A DNA stretch of 64,000 bases from Streptomyces sp. NBC_00704 (lineage in GTDB: Bacteria > Actinomycetota > Actinomycetes > Streptomycetales > Streptomycetaceae): NCBI RefSeq assembly GCF_036226605.1, contig NZ_CP109000.1, forward strand, positions 1,364,001-1,428,000, in the 5' to 3' direction. A model generated the notes under the pieces. The model did not search any database. It was not told where the DNA came from and saw only the letters and a list, made by a program, of their open reading frames with translations. Made by a program: the position numbers and the translations under genes. Below are positions 35,356 to 45,631 of this stretch, in pieces; positions within the stretch are counted from its first letter, which is position 1; each line of letters starts with the position of its first letter.

Positions 35356-37149
35356 TCAGGCCTCCTTCGTCTCGACGGGGCCGGCGCCGGGACCGGAGGG
35401 GCGGCGGGTGCGGCGGATCGGCGGTTTGGCGCCCAGGCCCTTCGGGTCGAGGCCGGACCACTTGTGGCCGCTCGCGAAGAACTTCCGCCTGGCGATGAGC
35501 GTCATGAGCGGCTTGGTGAAGAAGAAGACCACGACGACGTCGAGGACGGTGGTCAGACCCAGCGTGAACGCGAAGCCCTGGACCTTGCCGACCGTGACGA
35601 CGAACAGCACGGCGGCGGCGAGGAACGACACGAAGTCGGAGACCAGGATGGTGCGCCGGGCGCGCGGCCAGGCGCGCTCGACGGCCGGGCGCAGGGTGCG
35701 GCCTTCGCGGATCTCGTCCCGGACCCGTTCGAAGTACACGATGAACGAGTCCGCCGTGATGCCGATGGCGACGATGGCGCCGCAGACCGCCGGCAGGTTC
35801 AGCGCGAAGCCGATGGCCGGGCCGAGCAGCGCCATGAGCACGTAGGTGAGGGCGGCGGAGACCAGCAGCGAGGCCATCGCGATGAGCGACAGACCCCGGT
35901 AGTAGACCACCAGGTACAGGACGACCAGGGCGAGGCCGATGGCGCCCGCGACGAGACCGGCGTGCAGCTGGTCGCCGCCGAGGGCCGCCGTCACGGTGGT
36001 GACGCTCTGCGTCTGGAAGGACAGCGGCAGGGCGCCGTACGACAGCATGTTGGCGAGGCTCTGGGCCTCCTCCTGCTTGAAGCTGCCGGAGATCTGGGCC
36101 TGGCCGCCGGTGATCGCGTTCTGCACGTACGGGCTGGAGACGACGTCGCCGTCGAGCACGATGGCGAACTCGTTCTGCGGCTGCTGGTTCTGCGCGAGCT
36201 GGCCCGTGATCGTGGCGAACTTCTTGGAGCCCTTGCCGGTGAAGTTCATGTTGACCTGCCAGCCGGCCGCACCCTGCGTGTCGAAGACGGCCTGGGCCTT
36301 CTTGACGTCGGTGCCGTCGACGGCCGCCGGGCCGAGGAGGTACTTGTACCAGACCTTGTCGACCTCACCGCAGGCCACGGTCGCAACGTCGGGCTTGATG
36401 CCCTCGCCGGCCTTGGTGCGGACCTCCTCCTTGGAGCAGTCCAGGGTCGCGAACTTGGCCTGGAGCGCGGCGTCCGGGCCGGTGGAGGCGCCGCCGGACG
36501 GCTTGGCGGACGGGCTCGGGGAGGAGCTCGCCTTGGCGCTCGCGGAAGCCGAGGGGGTGCCGTCGGCCTTCAGGCCGTCGGTGACGGCACGGCCCTGCGA
36601 GGTGGCCGAGGCCGACGGGGAGGTCGAGGAGGTCGCCTTCTCACCGGTGGCGGAGGCGCTCGCCGAAGGGCTCGCGGACGTGCTCGGCGAGGCGCTCGCG
36701 CCGCCGCTCGCGGAGGTGCTCGGCGAGGGGGTGGGGGCGGCGGGACCCGTGGCCTCCTGGGCCAGGACCGGGCGGAAGTACAGCTTGGCGGTGGTGCCCA
36801 CCTGCTGCTGGGCTTCCTCGGAGTTGGTGCCCTTGGGGATGTTGACGATGATGTTGCGGTTTCCCTGGGTCTGCACCTCCGCCTCGGAGACGCCCAGCCC
36901 GTTGACACGGCGGTTCATGATGTCGACCGCGGTGTCCATGTTGGCCTTGTTGATCGCGGATCCCTGTTCGGCCTTCGCCTCCAGCGTGATGCTGGTACCG
37001 CCGGCAAGGTCGATGCCGAGACGCGGAGTGGTGTGACCGGAGGCGAACATGCCTCCGGTGAGCCCCACGATGGCGATCAGGATCAGGGCCAGCGAGCGCC
37101 ATGGTTTGTTCTGGGCACTCGCGCTCCGGCCCTTCTTAGGTGCTGCCAC
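35356..37149 (-). CDS. secD: Protein translocase subunit SecD with Ser/Ala-rich insertion
   Basis: Partner of SecF in post-translocational pulling. The 597-residue protein has the first membrane helix (about 17-36), the P1 start LGIDLAGGTSITLE, and C-terminal RND helices including AICGAIVAIGITADSFIVYFERVRDE-type sequence (here CGAIVAIGITADSFIVY). Within the extracytoplasmic P1 domain, residues 133-226 are almost only Ser, Ala, Pro, Thr and Lys, an insertion absent from typical SecD. The start is GTG. It lies between yajC and secF. Confidence 0.97.
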   Translation of the reverse strand: MAAPKKGRSASAQNKPWRSLALILIAIVGLTGGMFASGHTTPRLGIDLAGGTSITLEAKAEQGSAINKANMDTAVDIMNRRVNGLGVSEAEVQTQGNRNIIVNIPKGTNSEEAQQQVGTTAKLYFRPVLAQEATGPAAPTPSPSTSASGGASASPSTSASPSASASATGEKATSSTSPSASATSQGRAVTDGLKADGTPSASASAKASSSPSPSAKPSGGASTGPDAALQAKFATLDCSKEEVRTKAGEGIKPDVATVACGEVDKVWYKYLLGPAAVDGTDVKKAQAVFDTQGAAGWQVNMNFTGKGSKKFATITGQLAQNQQPQNEFAIVLDGDVVSSPYVQNAITGGQAQISGSFKQEEAQSLANMLSYGALPLSFQTQSVTTVTAALGGDQLHAGLVAGAIGLALVVLYLVVYYRGLSLIAMASLLVSAALTYVLMALLGPAIGFALNLPAVCGAIVAIGITADSFIVYFERVRDEIREGRTLRPAVERAWPRARRTILVSDFVSFLAAAVLFVVTVGKVQGFAFTLGLTTVLDVVVVFFFTKPLMTLIARRKFFASGHKWSGLDPKGLGAKPPIRRTRRPSGPGAGPVETKEA

Positions 37150-37282
37150 CTTCTCGTACTCCCTCTCGGGCCGCCTCGCGCCGGGTCAGCGCGGCGGCGG
37201 CCATGACATGGTGTCGGGATCCCCTGGCGAGATGCGCGCGCCCGGCACGTACGGGTGTGACCCGTGAGCGCCGGGGACGTGG

Positions 37283-37801
37283 CTACTTCTGCGCGTCGGA
37301 GTCGCCGTCGGTCTTCTTCGGCTGTTCGCCCGCATCGGCCTGGTCGGCTTCGGCGGCCTTCTCCCGGACGTCGTCGGGTCCGTCCTTCTTGCCGAGGTCG
37401 ACAACCTTCTCGTCGGAGGCGGCGGCAGCTTCGTCGGCGGAGTCGTCGGTGTCGGCGGACTCGGTGAGGGAGGAGGCGTCGTCGGGGACGATGTCGGTGT
37501 CGGACTTCAGGTCGTGCTCGACGCCGTGGACGATGCGGTTGTACTCGTCGTCGGTCAGGACGGCGCCGATCGCGTTCTTCGCGAAGAGCAGCTCCACGCC
37601 CGGCCCCGCATCGAGGAGGAGGGTGTCGTCATTGACCTCCTTGACCGTCGCGTACATGCCCCCGATGGTGCGGACGCCACTGCCGGGCTGCAGGTCGTTG
37701 CGCATGGCGGCCGCTTGCTGCTGCTTCTTCTTGGCCGACCGGGTCATCAGGAACATGGCCCCGATGAGCACGATGAACGGGAGGAGGGTCACAGGACTCA
37801 C
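37283..37801 (-). CDS. yajC: Preprotein translocase subunit YajC
   Basis: Small SecDF-associated membrane protein. The 172-residue protein has an N-terminal helix (TLLPFIVLIGAMFLMTR), the conserved core RNDLQPGSGVRTIGGMYATV, and a long acidic C-terminal tail (after about residue 100, Asp/Ser/Ala-rich) longer than in the usual roughly 110-residue YajC. The start is GTG with AAGGAAG upstream. It heads the yajC-secD-secF-apt unit. Confidence 0.94.
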   Translation of the reverse strand: MSPVTLLPFIVLIGAMFLMTRSAKKKQQQAAAMRNDLQPGSGVRTIGGMYATVKEVNDDTLLLDAGPGVELLFAKNAIGAVLTDDEYNRIVHGVEHDLKSDTDIVPDDASSLTESADTDDSADEAAAASDEKVVDLGKKDGPDDVREKAAEADQADAGEQPKKTDGDSDAQK

Positions 37802-37978
37802 GGGTCGGAACTTCCTTCAAACGACCGCGACGCTTGAGCGGCCTGATGGATGGGGGTTGTGTGCTGCCGACAGGGGCGGCATCGGCGGAGTCTAAGCGAG
37901 TCCGCGCGCAGGGAACAACGCTCAGCATGGCACCTGGGTTCCTTACCCGGCCAAAGCCCCGGCCTCGGCCCCCTTCCG

Positions 37979-39073
37979 TCAGGTGCCGAACAGGTCCGGT
38001 TGTCCGCCGCCCAGGGCCTGGGGCCGCGTCGGCGTGAGACCGAGATGCGTCCACGCTGCCGGGGTGGCGACCCTTCCGCGCGGGGTGCGGGCGAGGAGAC
38101 CCTCCCTGACGAGGAACGGCTCGGCGACCTCCTCGACGGTCTCGCGCTCCTCCCCCACCGCGACGGCGAGGGTGGACAGGCCGACCGGACCGCCGCCGAA
38201 CAGCTTCAGCAGGGCCTCCAGGACCGCGCGGTCCAGGCGGTCGAGGCCGCGCTCGTCCACCTCGTAGACCTTGAGGGCCGCCGCGGCGATCTCACGGGTG
38301 ACCTTTCCGTCGGCCTTGACCTGCGCGTAGTCGCGCACGCGGCGCAGCAGACGGTTGGCGATCCGCGGGGTGCCGCGGGAGCGGCCGGCGATCTCGGCGG
38401 CGCCGGCGGGGTCGATCTCCACGTCGAGGAGGTCGGCCGAGCGGTGGATCACGCGCTGGAGTTCGCCGGGCTCGTAGAACTCCATGTGGGCGGTGAAGCC
38501 GAACCGGTCGCGCAGCGGGGGCGGCAGCAGGCCCGCGCGCGTGGTGGCGCCGACCAGCGTGAAGGGGGGCAGTTCGAGGGGGATGGCGGTGGCGCCGGGC
38601 CCCTTGCCGACGATGACGTCGACGCGGAAGTCCTCCATCGCCATGTAGAGCATCTCCTCGGCGGGCCGGGACATGCGGTGGATCTCGTCGAGGAAGAGGA
38701 CCTCGCCCTCCTGGAGGGAGGACAGGATCGCCGCGAGGTCGCCCGCGTGCTGGATGGCGGGACCGCTGGTGATGCGGATCGGGGCGCCCATCTCGGCGGC
38801 GATGATCATCGAGAGGGTGGTCTTGCCCAGGCCGGGCGCTCCGGAGAGCAGCACGTGGTCGGCGGTCGCTCCGCGCGCGCGTGCGGCGCGCAGCACGAGG
38901 TCGAGCTGTTCGCGGACCTTCTCCTGGCCGATGAACTCGCCCAGGTCCTTGGGGCGCAGGGCGGCCTCGACCGCCTGGTCCTCCCCGTCGGCGACAGAGC
39001 CCACCAGTCGGTCCGCGGCGGGGTCGGCGAGCCGCTCGGGGGCGGTCTCGTCGCTCGTGTCGTCCCAGTTCAC
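37979..39073 (-). CDS. ruvB: Holliday junction branch migration helicase RuvB
   Basis: AAA+ motor that drives branch migration with RuvA. The 364-residue protein has Walker [10 protein letters not shown], Walker [11 protein letters not shown], sensor 1 [11 protein letters not shown] and the C-terminal winged helix ([13 protein letters not shown]). The start is GTG ([13 protein letters not shown]). It is the last gene of ruvC-ruvA-ruvB and follows ruvA by 10 bases. The 177-base gap to yajC shows no clear terminator. Confidence 0.98.
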   Translation of the reverse strand: MNWDDTSDETAPERLADPAADRLVGSVADGEDQAVEAALRPKDLGEFIGQEKVREQLDLVLRAARARGATADHVLLSGAPGLGKTTLSMIIAAEMGAPIRITSGPAIQHAGDLAAILSSLQEGEVLFLDEIHRMSRPAEEMLYMAMEDFRVDVIVGKGPGATAIPLELPPFTLVGATTRAGLLPPPLRDRFGFTAHMEFYEPGELQRVIHRSADLLDVEIDPAGAAEIAGRSRGTPRIANRLLRRVRDYAQVKADGKVTREIAAAALKVYEVDERGLDRLDRAVLEALLKLFGGGPVGLSTLAVAVGEERETVEEVAEPFLVREGLLARTPRGRVATPAAWTHLGLTPTRPQALGGGQPDLFGT

Positions 39074-39083
39074 TGACGTTCTC

Positions 39084-39689
39084 CTAGCGGGCGCGGTTCA
39101 GGGTCTGCAGTGCGGCCTTGAGCAGCGCGCCCACCTGGGGCGCCCCGTCGGCGGCCTCGGCCTGCGGGGTCACGGCGACGACGGCCTCGTCGGCCTCGCG
39201 GGTCGCGTAGCCGAGGCCGATCAGGGCGGCGTGCAGCTGGTCGCGCCAGCCGCTGGTGACGGGTGCGCCGACCACGGGGGCGCCGACCGGTTCGCCCAGC
39301 CTGTCCTTGAGTTCGAGCAGCAGCTTCTGGGCGCCCTTCTTGCCGATGCCGGGGACCGCGATCAGCGCCTTCTCGTCGCCGGTGGCCACGGCCCGGCGCA
39401 GCGCGTCGGGGGCGTGCACGGCCAGCATGGCCTGGGCCAGCCGGGGGCCGACGCCGCTCGCGGTCTGCAGCAGCTGGAAGACCTGGCGTTCGTCGTCGTC
39501 CACGAAGCCGTACAGGGTCAGCGAGTCCTCCCGTACGACGAGGGAGGTGGCGAGCTTGGCCGGGCGGCCGAGGCGGAGCGTGGACAGCGTGTTCGGGGTG
39601 CACTGCACGGCCATGCCCACGCCGCCCACCTCGACCACCGCGGAGTCGGGGGCGAGCGCGGCGACGGTGCCGCTGACGAAGGCGATCAT
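39084..39689 (-). CDS. ruvA: Holliday junction branch migration protein RuvA
   Basis: Tetrameric junction-binding protein. The 201-residue protein has an N-terminal OB domain ([12 protein letters not shown]...[12 protein letters not shown]), tandem HhH motifs ([27 protein letters not shown]) and a C-terminal RuvB-contact domain ([16 protein letters not shown]). The ATG overlaps the ruvC stop by 4 bases, and longer frames extend into ruvC. Confidence 0.97.
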   Translation of the reverse strand: MIAFVSGTVAALAPDSAVVEVGGVGMAVQCTPNTLSTLRLGRPAKLATSLVVREDSLTLYGFVDDDERQVFQLLQTASGVGPRLAQAMLAVHAPDALRRAVATGDEKALIAVPGIGKKGAQKLLLELKDRLGEPVGAPVVGAPVTSGWRDQLHAALIGLGYATREADEAVVAVTPQAEAADGAPQVGALLKAALQTLNRAR

Positions 39690-40234
39690 GCCGTACGGCC
39701 TTTCGATGTGATCGGGGACCGGGCCGCGTGCAGGGCGACGGCCTGCTGGAGTCGGTTCTGCGCGGGGGCGCGCCAGATGTGGCAGATGGCGAGCGCGAGG
39801 GCGTCGGCGGCGTCGGCCGGCTTGGGGGGCGCGTCGAGCCGGAGCAGGCGGGTGACCATCGCGCCGACCTGGGCCTTGTCGGCGCGTCCGCTGCCGGTGA
39901 CGGCGGCCTTGACCTCGCTGGGGGTGTGCAGGGCGACGGGGATTCCGCGGCGGGCGGCGCACAGCATCGCGACGGCGCTGGCCTGGGCGGTGCCCATGAC
40001 GGTGCGCACGTTGTGCTGGCTGAACACCCGCTCCACGGCGACGTATTCGGGCCGGTACTCGTCGAGCCAGCGCTCGATGCCCTGCTCCACGGCGACCAGC
40101 CGCTGCCCCAACTCGGCGTCGGCGGGCGTGCGGACGACGCCCACGCCGATCATGGTGAGCGGCCGGCCGGCCACTCCTTCGACCACCCCGACACCGCACC
40201 GCGTGAGACCGGGGTCCACCCCGAGTACGCGCAC
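39686..40234 (-). CDS. ruvC: Crossover junction endodeoxyribonuclease RuvC
   Basis: Resolves Holliday junctions by symmetric nicking. The 182-residue RNase H-fold protein has the catalytic acidic residues in [27 protein letters not shown] and [15 protein letters not shown]. The start is GTG. It is the first gene of the ruvCAB operon; the hairpin at 40318-40353 separates it from yebC. Confidence 0.97.
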   Translation of the reverse strand: MRVLGVDPGLTRCGVGVVEGVAGRPLTMIGVGVVRTPADAELGQRLVAVEQGIERWLDEYRPEYVAVERVFSQHNVRTVMGTAQASAVAMLCAARRGIPVALHTPSEVKAAVTGSGRADKAQVGAMVTRLLRLDAPPKPADAADALALAICHIWRAPAQNRLQQAVALHAARSPITSKGRTA

Positions 40235-40317
40235 CGTGCCCCCTCCCTCTCGATCTCCCCCAGCGAAGCCGGGGCTACCCCCGGTTCGTGCAGGCTATCT
40301 GCTGCCACCGACAACGG

Positions 40318-40353
40318 CGGCGGGCCGGTGGGGTGTGTCCCACCAGCCCGCCG
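40318..40353 (-). terminator. Hairpin after yebC
   Basis: Arms 40318-40332 and 40339-40353 form a 15-position stem with a single C/A mismatch and loop GTGTGT, about 25 bases after the yebC stop on the minus strand. Confidence 0.75.
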
Positions 40354-40376
40354 GAGCCGCTCAGTGCGCGACGGCG

Positions 40377-41129
40377 TTACGCGTCGACCTTCTCCATGAC
40401 CTCGTCGCTGACGTCGAAGTTGGCGAAGACGTTCTGCACGTCGTCGCTGTCCTCCAGCGCGTCGATCAGCCTGAAGATCTTCCGCGCGCCGTCCTCGTCC
40501 AGCTCGACCTGCATGGTCGGGACGAAGTTGGCGTCGGCGGAGTCGTAGTCGATGCCGGCGTCCTGGAGGGCCGTGCGGACGGCGACCAGGTCGGTGGCCT
40601 CGCTGAGCACCTCGAAGGAGTCGCCGAGGTCGTTGACCTCCTCGGCGCCCGCGTCGAGCACCGCGCCCAGCACGTCGTCCTCGCTCAGCTCGCCCTTGGG
40701 GACGATGACGACGCCCTTGCGGTGGAAGAGGTAGGAGACGGAGCCCGGGTCGGCCATGGAGCCGCCGTTGCGGGTCATGGCGACGCGCACGTCGGAGGCG
40801 GCGCGGTTGCGGTTGTCCGTGAGGCACTCGATGAGGACGGCCACGCCGTTGGGGCCGTAGCCCTCGTACATGATCGTCTCGTAGTCGGCGCCACCGGCTT
40901 CGAGACCGCCGCCGCGCTTGATCGCGGAGTCGATGTTCTTGTTCGGAACCGACGACTTCTTGGCCTTCTGCACGGCGTCGTACAGCGTGGGGTTGCCGTC
41001 CAGGTCCACGCCGCCCATGCGCGCCGCGACCTCGATGTTCTTGATCAGCTTCGCGAAGAGCTTGCCGCGCTTGGCGTCGATCACGGCCTTCTTGTGCTTC
41101 GTCGTAGCCCATTTAGAGTGGCCGGACAT
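40377..41129 (-). CDS. YebC/PmpR-family regulatory protein
   Basis: Member of the YebC/TACO1 family, known as DNA-binding regulators in some bacteria and, in other members, as ribosome-associated factors that ease translation of difficult sequences. The 250-residue protein has the signature [38 protein letters not shown] and [14 protein letters not shown]. The length is normal and the start is ATG. It is probably cotranscribed with pdxT, 72 bases upstream, and precedes ruvC. Confidence 0.96.
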   Translation of the reverse strand: MSGHSKWATTKHKKAVIDAKRGKLFAKLIKNIEVAARMGGVDLDGNPTLYDAVQKAKKSSVPNKNIDSAIKRGGGLEAGGADYETIMYEGYGPNGVAVLIECLTDNRNRAASDVRVAMTRNGGSMADPGSVSYLFHRKGVVIVPKGELSEDDVLGAVLDAGAEEVNDLGDSFEVLSEATDLVAVRTALQDAGIDYDSADANFVPTMQVELDEDGARKIFRLIDALEDSDDVQNVFANFDVSDEVMEKVDA

Positions 41130-41201
41130 CTGCCTGTCTCCTTCGCGTAACCCGTCTCGTCCGAACCCCCTGGCGTCGAGAGCCTGGGGGACCCCCGAAT
41201 C

Positions 41202-41813
41202 CTACAAGGAGTCGGCCGCCCGCTTCGCGCGCACCATGTCGACGAACAGGGCGTGCACGCGGTGGTCGCCCGTCAGTTCCGGGTGGAACGACGTGGCGAG
41301 CGCGTTCCCCTGACGGACCGCGACGATGTGGCCGTCGTGCTCGGCGAGCACCTCGGCGGCGGCGCCGACGGATTCCACCCAGGGGGCGCGGATGAACACG
41401 CCGTCGACGGGTGCGCCGGCGACGCCCTTGACGTCCACCGCCGCCTCGAAGGACTCGTTCTGCCGTCCGAAGGCGTTGCGCCGCACGATCATGTCGATGC
41501 CGCCGACCGTCTCCTGGCCCGAGCGCGGGTCGAGGATCTTGTCGGCGAGCAGGATCAGGCCCGCGCAGGTGCCGTAGACCGGCATGCCGTCGCGCACACG
41601 CGCGCGGAGCGGGTCCATCACGCCGAAGAGGACGGCCAGTTTGGAGATGGTCGTGGACTCGCCGCCGGGCAGGACGAGGCCGTCGACCTCGGCCAGTTCC
41701 TCGGGGCGCCGCACCGGTCTGGCCACGGCGTCGGCCGCGGCCAGGGCGACGAGGTGCTCCCGGACGTCGCCCTGGAGGGCCAGGACGCCCACGACGGGGG
41801 TTTCGCTGCTCAT
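41202..41813 (-). CDS. pdxT: Pyridoxal 5'-phosphate synthase glutaminase subunit
   Basis: Supplies ammonia to PdxS for PLP synthesis. The 203-residue class I amidotransferase has the nucleophile Cys in [11 protein letters not shown] and the His/Glu pair in [22 protein letters not shown] is the family oxyanion region. The ATG is 7 bases after the pdxS stop, so the two subunits are made from one transcript. Confidence 0.97.
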   Translation of the reverse strand: MSSETPVVGVLALQGDVREHLVALAAADAVARPVRRPEELAEVDGLVLPGGESTTISKLAVLFGVMDPLRARVRDGMPVYGTCAGLILLADKILDPRSGQETVGGIDMIVRRNAFGRQNESFEAAVDVKGVAGAPVDGVFIRAPWVESVGAAAEVLAEHDGHIVAVRQGNALATSFHPELTGDHRVHALFVDMVRAKRAADSL

Positions 41814-41820
41814 GGGCTCG

Positions 41821-42732
41821 TTACCAGCCGCGGTTGGCGTAGCGCTCGGCCTCGGGGAGGGTGTCGCAGTTGATGCCGACCATGGCCTCGCCGAGGTTGC
41901 GGGAGGCGTCCGCGATGATCTTCGGGTCGTCGTAGAAGGTGGTGGCCTTCACGATGGCGGCGGCGCGCTTGGCCGGGTCGCCGGACTTGAAGATGCCGGA
42001 GCCGACGAAGACGCCCTCGGCGCCGAGCTGGCGCATCAGCGCGGCGTCGGCCGGGGTGGCGACACCGCCCGCGGAGAACAGCACGACGGGGAGCTTGCCG
42101 AGTTCGGCGACCTCCTTGACCAGCTCGTAGGGGGCGCGCAGGTCCTTGGCGGCGGCGTACAGCTCGTTGTTGTCGAAGCCGCGCAGCCGGGCGATCTCGT
42201 TCTTGATCTGGCGCAGGTGGCGGACGGCCTCGACGACGTTGCCGGTGCCGGCCTCGCCCTTGGAGCGGATCATGGCGGCGCCCTCGGCGATGCGGCGCAG
42301 GGCCTCGCCCAGGTTGGTGGCGCCGCAGACGAACGGCGTCGTGAACGCGAACTTGTCGCTGTGGTTGACCTCGTCGGCCGGGGTGAGGACCTCGGACTCG
42401 TCGATGTAGTCGACGCCGAGCGACTGCAGCACCTGGGCCTCGACGAAGTGGCCGATGCGGGACTTGGCCATGACCGGGATCGAGACGGCCTCGATGATGC
42501 CCTCGATCATGTCGGGGTCGGACATCCGGGCCACGCCGCCGTCCTTGCGGATGTCGGCCGGGACCCGCTCGAGGGCCATGACGGCGACGGCGCCCGCGTC
42601 CTCGGCGATCTTCGCCTGCTCCGGCGTGACGACGTCCATGATCACGCCGCCCTTGAGCTGCTCGGCCATGCCGCGCTTCACGCGCGCGGTGCCGGTCTCG
42701 GGGGTCTGGTTTTCGGAGATCGTGCTGGACAC
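41821..42732 (-). CDS. pdxS: Pyridoxal 5'-phosphate synthase lyase subunit
   Basis: Condenses ribose 5-phosphate, glyceraldehyde 3-phosphate and ammonia to PLP. The 303-residue TIM-barrel protein has the family stretches [17 protein letters not shown], a catalytic lysine in [14 protein letters not shown] (here ending ...[12 protein letters not shown]), a second in [11 protein letters not shown] and [18 protein letters not shown]. The start is GTG. Upstream is a short gap with an AT-richer stretch (TTTAAAAGAGG around 42750) that may hold a promoter, but I could not resolve -35/-10 elements. Confidence 0.97.
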   Translation of the reverse strand: MSSTISENQTPETGTARVKRGMAEQLKGGVIMDVVTPEQAKIAEDAGAVAVMALERVPADIRKDGGVARMSDPDMIEGIIEAVSIPVMAKSRIGHFVEAQVLQSLGVDYIDESEVLTPADEVNHSDKFAFTTPFVCGATNLGEALRRIAEGAAMIRSKGEAGTGNVVEAVRHLRQIKNEIARLRGFDNNELYAAAKDLRAPYELVKEVAELGKLPVVLFSAGGVATPADAALMRQLGAEGVFVGSGIFKSGDPAKRAAAIVKATTFYDDPKIIADASRNLGEAMVGINCDTLPEAERYANRGW

Positions 42733-42835
42733 GGGGGGACCTCACTCGTTTAAAAGAGGATTTGTGCAGCACTGAGGAAACGCGAACGGGCCAGGCCACA
42801 GCAAGGGCCAATGAACAGCCGGTGGATCCTTTTCG

Positions 42836-43378
42836 TCAGGCCGCCCGGTCCAGCAGGGCGGCCGGCGCCTCGTCGTCCATCTCGAAGGCCAGCGGGAACG
42901 GGGCGTGGCCGGCCAGCCGGAACCAGCGGACCTTGCGGTGTTCGCGCAGCCGGCGGGCGGCGCCCACGGCGTCGTTGTGGAAGCGGCGGGCCATGGGCAC
43001 CCGGCGGACCGCCTCGGCGAGCTCGCGGGCCGCGGCCTCTCCCCCGGGCGCCACGCGGACGCCCTCCAGCTGCTGGGCGTCCGCGAAGACGGCGCGCAGG
43101 GCCTGGCTCAGCTCGCTCTCGGCGACCTCCCGCTGCTCCTCCTCGGCCTGCCGGGCGGCGTGCGCGGCCTCGTACAGGACGATCGACGCAGCGGGGTCGA
43201 GGACCTGGGAAGTGGCCAGCTCCTGCGCCACCGAGGCTCGGCGCAGCAGTTGCGCGTCCAGGGCCGCGCGGGCCGCGTCGATGCGCGCGTGCAGCCGGTC
43301 CAGCCGTCCCGCGGTCCAGCTCAGGTAGAGGCCGATCGCGAGGAGGACGACCAGGATCCAGATCAGGGTTGCGGTCAC
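42836..43378 (-). CDS. LemA-like membrane protein
   Basis: A 180-residue protein with an N-terminal membrane helix (LIWILVVLLAIGLYLSW) followed by a LemA-like helical region: RLDRLHARIDAARAALDAQLLRRASV, a long amphipathic middle, and RRFHNDAVGAARRLREH near the end, which resembles the YN-rich LemA C-terminal helix. The GTG at 43378 is preferred; a TTG at 43387 would add three residues, and neither has a clear ribosome site. It lies between pimA and pdxS. Function unknown. Confidence 0.85.
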   Translation of the reverse strand: MTATLIWILVVLLAIGLYLSWTAGRLDRLHARIDAARAALDAQLLRRASVAQELATSQVLDPAASIVLYEAAHAARQAEEEQREVAESELSQALRAVFADAQQLEGVRVAPGGEAAARELAEAVRRVPMARRFHNDAVGAARRLREHRKVRWFRLAGHAPFPLAFEMDDEAPAALLDRAA

Positions 43379-43547
43379 GGGCGGCAAGGCTACCGGTGCG
43401 CCCCACGCGCGCGTGCCCGGCTCCCGTACGCCTCGCGGGGGACGGGAACCGGCCCCCGGCCCTCACGTTCCCGGGTGCGCGGTCCGCCTGCCCGAGCCCG
43501 CCCGGTCCGCGGACGCGGGCACGGCCCCGGACGACGGTGTCGGGTCA

Positions 43548-44717
43548 TCAGTCCCGTGCCAGGCCGAGCCGGGAGCGCAGGCCGGTCGGCCCGCGGTCGT
43601 CCTCCGCCGCGACCGCCGCCGCGCCGCCCGTGACGGTCTCGTACACCGAGAGGATGTCGGCGCCGACGGTCGACCAGTCGAATCGCCGTACGTGCGCGCT
43701 GCCCCGCTCGCGCAGTTCGGCCCGGCGGGCGGGGTCGCCCAGCAGGCGCACCGCCGCCCCGGCCAGGGCGTCCGCGTCCTCGTTGGCGAACAGCTCGCCC
43801 GCCGCGCCCTGGTCGAGCACCTGGGCGAAGGCGTCCAGGTCGGAGGCGAGCACGGGGGCGCCGGCCGACATGGCCTCGACGAGGATGATGCCGAAGCTCT
43901 CGCCGCCGGTGTTGGGCGCGACGTAGAGGTCGACGCTGCGCAGGAATCGCGCCTTGTCCTCGTCGCTGACCATGCCGAGGAACTCCACCCGCGCGCGCAG
44001 CTCGCGGGGCAGGCCGGCCACCGCCTCCTTCTCGTCGCCGCGGCCGGCGATCAGCAGCCGGGCGTCCGGCCGTTCGGCGAAGATCCGCGGCAGCGCCTTC
44101 ATCAGCACCGGCAGGCCCTTGCGGGGCTCGTCGATGCGGCCGACGAAGCCGAGGGTCTCGCCCTGCCAGGCGGGGTTGGGCTCGGCCCTGGCGAAGAAGT
44201 CGACGTCGACGCCGTTGGGGATGACGACCGCGTCCCCGCCGAGGTGCTCCACCAGGGTGCGCCGGGCGTACTCGCTGACGGCGATCCGCGCGCTGATCTT
44301 CTCCAGGGCCGCCTGGAGGATCGAGTAGGCGGCGATCATGGCGCGCGAGCGCGGGTTGGACGTGTGGAAGGTGGCCACGATCGGGCCCGACGCGGCCCAG
44401 CAGGTGAGCAGGCCCAGGGACGGCGATGTGGGCTCGTGGATGTGGACGACGTCGAACGCGCCGTCGTGCAGCCAGCGCCGCACGCGCGCGGCGGACAGGA
44501 AGCCGAAGTTGAGGCGGGCCACCGAGCCGTTGTAGGGCACCGGCACGGCGCGGCCGGCCGAGACCACGTACGGGGGCAGCGGGGTGTCGTCGTCGGCGGG
44601 GGCCAGGACGGACACCTCGTGGCCGAGCCGGATGAAGTACTCGGCGAGGTCGCGGATATGGAACTGGACGCCGCCGGGCACGTCCCACGAGTAGGGGCAG
44701 ACGATGCCGATCCTCAC
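43548..44717 (-). CDS. pimA: Phosphatidylinositol alpha-mannosyltransferase (GT4), PimA-like
   Basis: Transfers mannose from GDP-mannose to phosphatidylinositol at the inner membrane face, the first step of phosphatidylinositol mannosides. The 389-residue GT-B protein has the N-terminal GIVCPYSWDVPGGVQFHIRDL loop and the GT4 donor-site motif GESFGIILVEAMSAGAPV. The GTG start overlaps the acyltransferase stop by 4 bases (GTGA), as expected for the pgsA-acyltransferase-pimA set known in actinobacteria. Confidence 0.93.
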   Translation of the reverse strand: MRIGIVCPYSWDVPGGVQFHIRDLAEYFIRLGHEVSVLAPADDDTPLPPYVVSAGRAVPVPYNGSVARLNFGFLSAARVRRWLHDGAFDVVHIHEPTSPSLGLLTCWAASGPIVATFHTSNPRSRAMIAAYSILQAALEKISARIAVSEYARRTLVEHLGGDAVVIPNGVDVDFFARAEPNPAWQGETLGFVGRIDEPRKGLPVLMKALPRIFAERPDARLLIAGRGDEKEAVAGLPRELRARVEFLGMVSDEDKARFLRSVDLYVAPNTGGESFGIILVEAMSAGAPVLASDLDAFAQVLDQGAAGELFANEDADALAGAAVRLLGDPARRAELRERGSAHVRRFDWSTVGADILSVYETVTGGAAAVAAEDDRGPTGLRSRLGLARD

Positions 44718-45631
44718 GCCGGGTCCCCGTCCGAGGGGCGGGGTTCCAGGTCCGCTAGCCACAAGCGCTGGAGCATGTGCCAGTCCTCCGGGTGGTCGGC
44801 GATGCCGGTGGCGAAGGCGTCCGCCAGCGCCTGTGTCATGACGGACGTCTTCTCGGCCCGAGTGCCTGACCCGGGCGTCTCGATCGGGGGGTGCACGCGG
44901 CCCTGCATGACGGGCGAGTCGTCGTACCAGAGGGTGACGGGGAGCAGGAGCGCGCCGGTCTGCTGGGCGAGCAGGGCGGGACCCGCCGGCATCCGCGTCC
45001 GTTCCCCGAAGAAGTCGACCTCGACGCCGGAGGCCGACAGGTCGCGCTCGGCGACCAGGCAGACCAGGCCGCCCTCCCGCAGCCGGCGGGCCAGGGTGCC
45101 GAACGCGGCGCCGCCGGTGTGCGGCAGCACCTCCATGCCGAGGCCCTCCCGGTAGGCCACGAAGCGGTCGTACAGCGTCTCCGGCTTCAGGCGCTCGGCG
45201 ACCGTGGTGAACGGCGTCTTCAGCTCGGTGGTGACCCAGGCGCCGGCCAGGTCCCAGTTCGCCATGTGCGGCAGGGCGAGTACGACGCCCCGGCCGGAGG
45301 CGATGCCGTCCGTCAGATGGTGCAGGCCCTCGGGGGCGAAGCCGCCTCGCACGCGCGCGGAGCTCCAGGCCGGCAGCCGGAAGGACTCCATCCAGTACCG
45401 CAGGTACGAGCGCATCCCGGCGCGCGAGAGCTCGGCCAGGCGCTCGGGGCTCGCGTCCGGCACCACGCGCGCGTAGTTGCTCTCCAGCCGCCGCACGCCC
45501 TTGCCGCGCCGCTTCCACGCGAGGTCGGCGACGGTGCGGCCGAGCCGTACGGCGACGGGCTCGGGAAGCTTCTTGACGGTGCTCCAGCCGAGACCGTACA
45601 ACGCGTCGGCCAGGCGCTCCCGGGCGCTCAC
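44714..45631 (-). CDS. Phosphatidylinositol mannoside acyltransferase
   Basis: LpxL-type acyltransferase that in mycobacteria (PatA) acylates the mannose of PIM. The 305-residue protein has the acyltransferase block ALPHMANWDLAGAW (H-x-x-x-x-D) and the later VAERDLSASGVEVDFFGE and MPAGPALLAQQTGALLLPV. The GTG start overlaps the pgsA stop by 4 bases and the stop overlaps the pimA start by 4 bases. It acts at the cytoplasmic membrane face. Confidence 0.94.
   Translation of the reverse strand: MSARERLADALYGLGWSTVKKLPEPVAVRLGRTVADLAWKRRGKGVRRLESNYARVVPDASPERLAELSRAGMRSYLRYWMESFRLPAWSSARVRGGFAPEGLHHLTDGIASGRGVVLALPHMANWDLAGAWVTTELKTPFTTVAERLKPETLYDRFVAYREGLGMEVLPHTGGAAFGTLARRLREGGLVCLVAERDLSASGVEVDFFGERTRMPAGPALLAQQTGALLLPVTLWYDDSPVMQGRVHPPIETPGSGTRAEKTSVMTQALADAFATGIADHPEDWHMLQRLWLADLEPRPSDGDPA

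Noticed and set aside
43379..43547. Terminator or gene between pimA and the LemA-like gene
   Set aside because: GC-rich sequence with only weak self-complementarity; nothing convincing was found.
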